Below, one piece after another: positions 59,310-64,000 of a stretch of DNA of 64,000 bases. The stretch covers positions 7,254,001-7,318,000 of the forward strand of contig OZ245942.1 of assembly GCA_965230065.1 (NCBI GenBank). Direction: 5' to 3'. The number at the start of each line of letters is the position of its first letter. The stretch's first letter is position 1. A program made the position numbers and the translations under genes. This stretch comes from G965230065 sp965230065 (lineage in GTDB: Bacteria; Bacteroidota; Bacteroidia; Cytophagales; Cyclobacteriaceae). The notes under the pieces are model-generated. The model was not told the DNA's origin and did no database searches. It saw nothing but the letters and a program-made list of their open reading frames with translations.

Positions 59310-60659
59310 ATGAAAACCTATTTATCTATTACCCTTTTGCTCACTATCCTATTATTCGCCTGTGATACACCCCAGCCCCAGGCATCCCGGGAATTTGACC
59401 CGAACCAATTGGCTGATGAAATGGAAAAGTCGCTCACGACAGACCTTTTTCACCGATGGTATCCGCTTTGTATTGATGAGCAATACGGTGGCTTTGCCCC
59501 TGCCTACCTGCGCGATTGGGAGCCTGCCGATGACCAAAGCAAGATGATTGTTTCCCAGGCCCGCCATACCTGGGCCAACTCAAAAGCGGCCCACCTTTAC
59601 CCCGATGATGATCGTTACCGCAAAGGAGCCGACCATGGCTTTGCCTTCCTCCGGGATGTAATGTGGGATAAAGAACACGGCGGGTTTTATACGCTGGTAG
59701 ACCAACAGGGCAATGTAGTCAATGAAATGAAAACCGCTTATGGCAATTCTTTCGGTTTGTATGCTTTATCTGCTTACACCGAACTCACCGGGTCGGAAGA
59801 AGCCCTGGAACTGGCCAAAAAATCTTTCCTTTGGCTGGAAGAGCACAGCTATGACCCTGAATATGGCGGTTACTTCCCTAACTTAGCCCGCAATGGGGAA
59901 GTGCTTACAGGCAACAGGCCCGGTTTCGGTGGCTTTGTGAATTCGTACAAAGACCAGAACACCAGCATTCACCTGCTGGAAGCTTTTTCGGAGTTGTACA
60001 AAGTGTGGCCTGATGAACTGGTGCATACCCGCCTCACGGAAATCCTCGCACTCATCCGCGATACCATTACCACTGATAAAGGGTACCTGACTTTGTACCT
60101 GTATCCCGACTTCACCCCTGTTTCGTACCGGGATTCTTCCCAAGCCGTACGGCAGGAACATTACAACCTGGACCACGTGTCTTTCGGGCACGATATTGAA
60201 ACGGCCTACCTCATGCTGGAAGCCTCAGAAATACTGGAAAAACACGAGTGGGAACGCACTCTTGAGGTAGCCAAAAAGATGGTAGACCACAGCATCAACC
60301 AGGGCTGGGACAAGCTCAACGGCGGCTTGTATGACCAGGGCTATTACTTCCCCGAAATTGAGGAAATGACCATCATAGACCACAAAAAAAACTGGTGGAC
60401 ACAGGCCGAAGCATTGAACTCTTTGTTGCTATTTTCCAGGCTATACCCTGAAAATGAGCAATACCAGGAGTATTTTTTACAGCAGTGGAACCTGATTAAA
60501 ACTCACATGATTGATCCGCAGTACGGGGAGTGGTACAGCCACACTACCGATACCTGGCCCCTGGCCAAAACCGGTATGAAAGGGCATAACTGGAAAACCA
60601 GCTACCACAACGGCAGGGCACTGATGAACTGCATCAAATTATTGCGGGAGGGGATTTGA
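59310..60659 (+). CDS. AGE-family epimerase/isomerase, lipoprotein
   Basis: The 449-residue protein starts MKTYLSITLLLTILLFACDT, a lipoprotein signal with Cys18. A longer frame to 59178 would run into repeat DNA and is not used. The body is an (alpha/alpha)6 barrel of the N-acylglucosamine 2-epimerase family: DLFHRWYPLCIDEQYGGF, ARHTWANSKAAHLY, NSFGLYALSAYTELTG, LDHVSFGHDIETAYLMLEASE, KNWWTQAEALNSLLLFSRLYP and GHNWKTSYHNGRAL. The His residues in these motifs are the catalytic ones in cellobiose 2-epimerase-like members. The substrate is unknown. Confidence 0.88.
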   Translation: MKTYLSITLLLTILLFACDTPQPQASREFDPNQLADEMEKSLTTDLFHRWYPLCIDEQYGGFAPAYLRDWEPADDQSKMIVSQARHTWANSKAAHLYPDDDRYRKGADHGFAFLRDVMWDKEHGGFYTLVDQQGNVVNEMKTAYGNSFGLYALSAYTELTGSEEALELAKKSFLWLEEHSYDPEYGGYFPNLARNGEVLTGNRPGFGGFVNSYKDQNTSIHLLEAFSELYKVWPDELVHTRLTEILALIRDTITTDKGYLTLYLYPDFTPVSYRDSSQAVRQEHYNLDHVSFGHDIETAYLMLEASEILEKHEWERTLEVAKKMVDHSINQGWDKLNGGLYDQGYYFPEIEEMTIIDHKKNWWTQAEALNSLLLFSRLYPENEQYQEYFLQQWNLIKTHMIDPQYGEWYSHTTDTWPLAKTGMKGHNWKTSYHNGRALMNCIKLLREGI

Positions 60660-60731
60660 ATAGCGCTGCACCTGTTGCAGCATTAGATTTGCAGCAACAG
60701 GTGCAGAACCATCATACTTTTATTTCATACA

Positions 60732-62495
60732 CTACTCAATCACAATCTCAAAAGGCAGGCGGGCTTGTACGCCCTGCATTTGCTGAAGGGCTTTCAGGTG
60801 ATTTACATAAGGGTAAAATTCTCCCAGTTGGCTTTTTAACGAACGTGCCTCCAGGTCTTTTTCCAGTGAGGTAAACAATTCTTCTACCCATGTTTTCTGT
60901 TCGGGGTAGTACCGCACCCGGTAGTCTTCGGCAATGCCCGCTGCGTTTACGGCAATGTCAATCGCATCGTCCATGCCGCCCAGCACATCTACCAGTTTTT
61001 TGTCTTTGGCCTCGGTGCCGCTCCATACCCTGCCTTCCGCAATCATTTTCATTTCTTCCAAAGGAATACCCCTGTCTTGCGCAGCCTGGGTGATAAATTG
61101 TGTATACGATTCATCCACAATCCTTTGAATAATCAGTTTCTCCTGTTCGGTAGCAGGCTTGGTCTGGCTCAAAATATCAGAATATGCCCCGGTATTAACC
61201 CGGTCAATGGTAATGCCCAGTTTGCTATCCAGAAATTGCTGTAAATTGAAAGACAGTAAAAACACACCGATAGAACCGGTAAGCGTATTGGGGTGTGCCA
61301 CAATGGTATCGCAGCTCATGGCCATGGCATATCCGCCAGAAGCTGCCATATCTGACATGGAAGCAATGATGGGTTTTTCTTCTGCCGTCAGTGCTACTTC
61401 CCTGCGGATTACTTCTGAGGCCAGGGCACTTCCCCCTCCAGAGTTGATACGGAGTACTACCGCTTTTACTTTCTCATCCAAACGTGCTTTCCTGATTTCT
61501 TTGGCAAATTTTTCGGAGCCAATCATGCTGTCATCACCTTCACCACCGGCAATGATGCCACTGGCTACAATCACGGCTACGCGGTTTTCAGAATACCCGT
61601 CTTTATCGCTTTCCAAAGATTTACGGTACCTGTTCAACCCCACAAAATTGACCTTTTCATCTTCTTCTATATCTATCTTTTCCCGGATGTTATCCAAAAC
61701 ATCATCATAATACGCCATTTCTGAAACCAGCTTGTAGGTGACGGCATCTTCAGGCAGTTGCACCTTCATAGAATCAGAAATCATACGCAATTCATTCAGG
61801 GGAATGTTCCTGGCCGATGCTACATTTTCCAGATAGGTATCATAAATTGAGTTCACATACGAGGCCGTCTGTAAACGGCTTTCTTCACTCATTTCCTGCC
61901 TTGTAAAAGGCTCAATGGCAGATTTAAACTCCCCTACCCTGAAAATTTGTGGTTCTATTTCCAGTTTGTCCAGCGTGCCCTTGAAAAAGGTAGTTCCGGC
62001 AGACAAACCATTGAACTCGAACAATCCATATTCCGGTGTCAGGTAAATTTCATTGGCCACGGAAGCCAGGTAATAACCTGCTTCGGTATATATTTCGCTA
62101 TAAGCAATCAAAAATTTACCAGATTCTTTGAAATCAATCAGAGCATTACGGATTTCTTCAAGGGTAGCATACCCGGCTCCGATCATGCCTGCATTCAAAT
62201 AAATACCTTTCACTTTTTCGTCCTCTTTGGCAGCCTTAATCGCCTGCTTTATCTCAATCAGCCCGGCGGGCAAATCACCCATAGAGAAACCAGGAATTTG
62301 CGCCAAAGGGTCGTCTATGGTCCTTTCTTCAATAGGACGGTTCAAATCGAGGCGCAACACAGCATTTTCGCTAATTGGCCGTACATCATCTGTGGCTGAA
62401 GCAGCAATACCAATTGACAAGATGACCATAAAAAAGAGTCCAAAAAATAAAAACAACCCCACGAGGGTGGCTAAAACATTCAATAAAAATCTCAT
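60732..62495 (-). CDS. sppA: Signal peptide peptidase SppA, 67K type
   Basis: The 587-residue protein has an N-terminal membrane span (LLNVLATLVGLFLFFGLFFMVILSIGIA) and two repeated Clp-like domains. The second holds INSGGGSALASEVIRREV and the nucleophile Ser in MSDMAASGGYAMAMSCD, followed by PNTLTGSIGVF. The Lys partner comes from the first domain. It cleaves signal peptides left in the membrane. The length is typical of the double-domain (E. coli) type. It diverges from folK. Confidence 0.95.
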   Translation of the reverse strand: MRFLLNVLATLVGLFLFFGLFFMVILSIGIAASATDDVRPISENAVLRLDLNRPIEERTIDDPLAQIPGFSMGDLPAGLIEIKQAIKAAKEDEKVKGIYLNAGMIGAGYATLEEIRNALIDFKESGKFLIAYSEIYTEAGYYLASVANEIYLTPEYGLFEFNGLSAGTTFFKGTLDKLEIEPQIFRVGEFKSAIEPFTRQEMSEESRLQTASYVNSIYDTYLENVASARNIPLNELRMISDSMKVQLPEDAVTYKLVSEMAYYDDVLDNIREKIDIEEDEKVNFVGLNRYRKSLESDKDGYSENRVAVIVASGIIAGGEGDDSMIGSEKFAKEIRKARLDEKVKAVVLRINSGGGSALASEVIRREVALTAEEKPIIASMSDMAASGGYAMAMSCDTIVAHPNTLTGSIGVFLLSFNLQQFLDSKLGITIDRVNTGAYSDILSQTKPATEQEKLIIQRIVDESYTQFITQAAQDRGIPLEEMKMIAEGRVWSGTEAKDKKLVDVLGGMDDAIDIAVNAAGIAEDYRVRYYPEQKTWVEELFTSLEKDLEARSLKSQLGEFYPYVNHLKALQQMQGVQARLPFEIVIE

Positions 62496-62568
62496 ATTAT
62501 CTATATCTTAAATTCGGTGTAAACTGTACAAAATTAGGAATAATGCACAACATTCAACACGCATTCTC

Positions 62569-62576
62569 TATTTTTG
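62569..62576 (+). promoter_or_regulatory. -7 element of folK, near-leaderless
   Basis: TATTTTTG matches TAnnTTTG. GTG 62581 is 4 bases and ATG 62590 is 13 bases after it, so the mRNA would have a very short leader. No clear -33 TTG is seen. Confidence 0.4.
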
Positions 62577-62589
62577 AGATGTGAAAGTG

Positions 62590-63087
62590 ATGGAAGGCAT
62601 TTTTTTACTGCTGGGTACAAACCTGGGAAACAGGCAGGATAACTTACAGAAAGCACGGCAGCTTATCAGCCAACAGGCCGGCGAAGTTATCCATTCTTCC
62701 TCCATTTATGAAACAGAAGCCTGGGGTGAAACCGACCAGCCCCTCTTTTTAAACCAGGTTATTCAAATCAATACAAACCTGCCACCCGAAATGCTTTTGG
62801 AACGCTTACAAGGTATAGAAGAAGCAATGGGAAGAGTTCGCCACCGGAAGTGGGGAGAGCGCGTTATTGACATTGATATTTTGTATTATTATGACAAAAT
62901 CATTGATACCAAAACATTGAAAGTCCCTCATCCGGGCATACCCCAACGGCGTTTCACCTTAGCACCCCTCTGCGAAATAGCCGCCGAAGCTATGCATCCC
63001 ACAATACATAAAACTCAACAGGAATTGCTTAATGCATGTACTGATCCGCTGAAAGTGTGGAAGTGGAATAATGGCAGTAGGCAATAG
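62590..63087 (+). CDS. folK: HPPK, 6-hydroxymethyl-dihydropterin diphosphokinase
   Basis: The 165-residue enzyme of folate synthesis has MEGIFLLLGTNLGNRQDNL, ETEAWGETDQPLFLNQVIQI, MGRVRHRKWGERVIDIDILYYYD and VPHPGIPQRRFTLAPLCEIA, all expected motifs, including the two Asp of the Mg2+ site (DIDIL). ATG 62590 fits the family start; an in-frame GTG at 62581 would add three residues. It diverges from sppA. Together with the MTHFR gene it shows an active folate pathway. Confidence 0.94.
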   Translation: MEGIFLLLGTNLGNRQDNLQKARQLISQQAGEVIHSSSIYETEAWGETDQPLFLNQVIQINTNLPPEMLLERLQGIEEAMGRVRHRKWGERVIDIDILYYYDKIIDTKTLKVPHPGIPQRRFTLAPLCEIAAEAMHPTIHKTQQELLNACTDPLKVWKWNNGSRQ

Positions 63088-63183
63088 CAGCAGGCAGTCA
63101 TTTTGAGATTACTGCCAAGTGCCACTGCCTACTAATATTGATACTACATTGTAAAATATTAAAAGCTACAGCCACAATTATTA

Positions 63184-64000
63184 TTACGCGTTGATGCTTG
63201 AAACATTCGCATCCCTGTTGATCTTTTTCACCAGTCCGCTTAACACCCTTCCCGGCCCGCATTCAATAAATTCAGAAGCGCCGTCTGCTATCATTTTTTC
63301 TACAGACTGTGACCATTTGACAGGAGCGGTAAGCTGTGCAATCAGGTTTTTTTTGATGGTTTCTACATCTGTTGAAGGCCGGGCGTTTACATTTTGATAT
63401 ACAGGACATATTGGCTTGCTAAAATTTGTATCCATTATAGCAGCTTCCAGTTCCTGCCGGGCAGGCTCCATCAGGGGTGAGTGAAAGGCCCCACCTACCT
63501 GCAAAGGAATAGCGCGCTTAGCCCCGGCTTCCTTCATCTTTTCGCATGCGATTTCAATACCTTTGAACGAACCGGAAATTACCAGTTGGCCTGGACTGTT
63601 ATAATTGGCAGGTACTACTACTTCTTCGGTAATTCCCTGGCAAACTTCTTCAACTACGGCGTTTTCCAGTCCTAATATAGCCGCCATGGTAGACGGGTTG
63701 ATTTCGCAGGCTTTTTGCATGGCCCGGGCACGCTGCGCTACCAGTTGCAGGGCATCGGCAAATCCCAGCGCTTTATTGGCTACCAGGGCAGAAAACTCAC
63801 CCAGGGAATGCCCGGCTACCATATCAGGATGAAAATCAGGAGCCAAAGAAGCAAGAACCACCGAGTGCAAAAATATAGCAGGCTGGGTAACGTTGGTAGC
63901 TTTGAGTTCTTCTTCACTGCCTTTGAACATCACATCGGTAATGCTGAATCCTAGTATTTCATTGGCTTGTTCAAAAGCTTCTTTGGCCTGGGCGTGGTTT
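63184..64000 (-). CDS. fabD: Malonyl-CoA:ACP transacylase, 5' end outside window
   Basis: The frame is open to the window end, so the N-terminal part is missing (the first GxGxQ motif is not seen). The visible 271 residues hold the nucleophile Ser in VAGHSLGEFSALV, an Arg in QRARAMQKA, PANYNSPGQLVISG and the catalytic His in VGGAFHSPLM. The tail reads FIECGPGRVLSGLVKKI. It loads malonyl groups onto ACP for fatty acid synthesis. It is convergent with folK. Confidence 0.94.
   Translation of the reverse strand, partial: NHAQAKEAFEQANEILGFSITDVMFKGSEEELKATNVTQPAIFLHSVVLASLAPDFHPDMVAGHSLGEFSALVANKALGFADALQLVAQRARAMQKACEINPSTMAAILGLENAVVEEVCQGITEEVVVPANYNSPGQLVISGSFKGIEIACEKMKEAGAKRAIPLQVGGAFHSPLMEPARQELEAAIMDTNFSKPICPVYQNVNARPSTDVETIKKNLIAQLTAPVKWSQSVEKMIADGASEFIECGPGRVLSGLVKKINRDANVSSINA

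Overview
The window looks like chromosomal DNA of a member of the Bacteroidota, most likely a Cytophagales-type bacterium. The evidence is three secreted proteins ending in type IX secretion (T9SS) type A sorting domains, a TamL-type BamA-family lipoprotein, a DUF2027-Smr protein, large FtsX/MacB-like permeases encoded without an ATPase, the long form of PurC, sparse Shine-Dalgarno sequences and several TAnnTTTG (-7) promoter elements. No rRNA, tRNA, phage, transposase or CRISPR array was recognised. Species-level placement is not possible from the sequence alone.

Layout. 1-2.9 kb: two convergent T9SS cargo genes, the first cut by the window start. 3.1-8.1 kb: two tandem 816-residue ABC permeases on the minus strand, sharing an identical 141-bp 3' end. 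8.3-11.8 kb: mycobacterial-type MTHFR, Dps, a membrane endonuclease/exonuclease/phosphatase protein and two small ORFs. 12-17.6 kb: a signalling block (single-domain receiver, NtrC-type sigma54 activator, receiver-PAS-kinase protein), an outer-membrane barrel protein and a serine-hydrolase-like protein. 17.9-25.9 kb: a group that resembles a stress-survival set (membrane-anchored cytochrome c, tiny membrane protein, cysteine-free ArsC/Spx-like protein, orphan kinase, baeRF-like protein, MgtC, DJ-1/PfpI, SDR, GH15). 26.5-31.8 kb: a 1762-residue CheB-CheR-PAS-kinase-receiver-HPt protein behind a hexanucleotide microsatellite. 32-48.6 kb: mostly housekeeping genes (tex, ndk, guaD, purC, rnz, queuosine precursor transporter, rRNA/tRNA methyltransferase), with an AraC/Crp-regulator and hydrolase group between them. 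48.7-53.9 kb: TamL, an ECF sigma factor with its partner membrane protein, and a BASS transporter. 54-57.9 kb: an AT-rich accessory stretch with VapBC-like and RelBE/ParDE-like toxin-antitoxin pairs, a DinB protein, orphan ORFs, a 41-bp tandem array and several strong hairpins. 58-64 kb: a beta-propeller lipoprotein, an AGE-family epimerase, SppA, FolK and a truncated FabD.

Intergenic DNA is unusually structured. A two-hairpin element (CCCCGGA...TCCGGGG followed about 60-75 bp later by TGCCGGA...TCCGGCA) occurs about seven times at five loci. A second family of hairpins built from AGAAGCTGGA/CTTCTAACTT-type words sits behind genes at three loci. Simple tandem arrays occur with 6-, 8-, 15- and 41-bp units.

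The best candidates for something undescribed are the 41-bp palindromic array with its adjacent 21-bp perfect hairpin and the direct repeats around the RelBE-like pair, the double-hairpin element family, and the stress/signalling block containing a cysteine-less ArsC-like protein and a structured leader in front of the baeRF-like gene.
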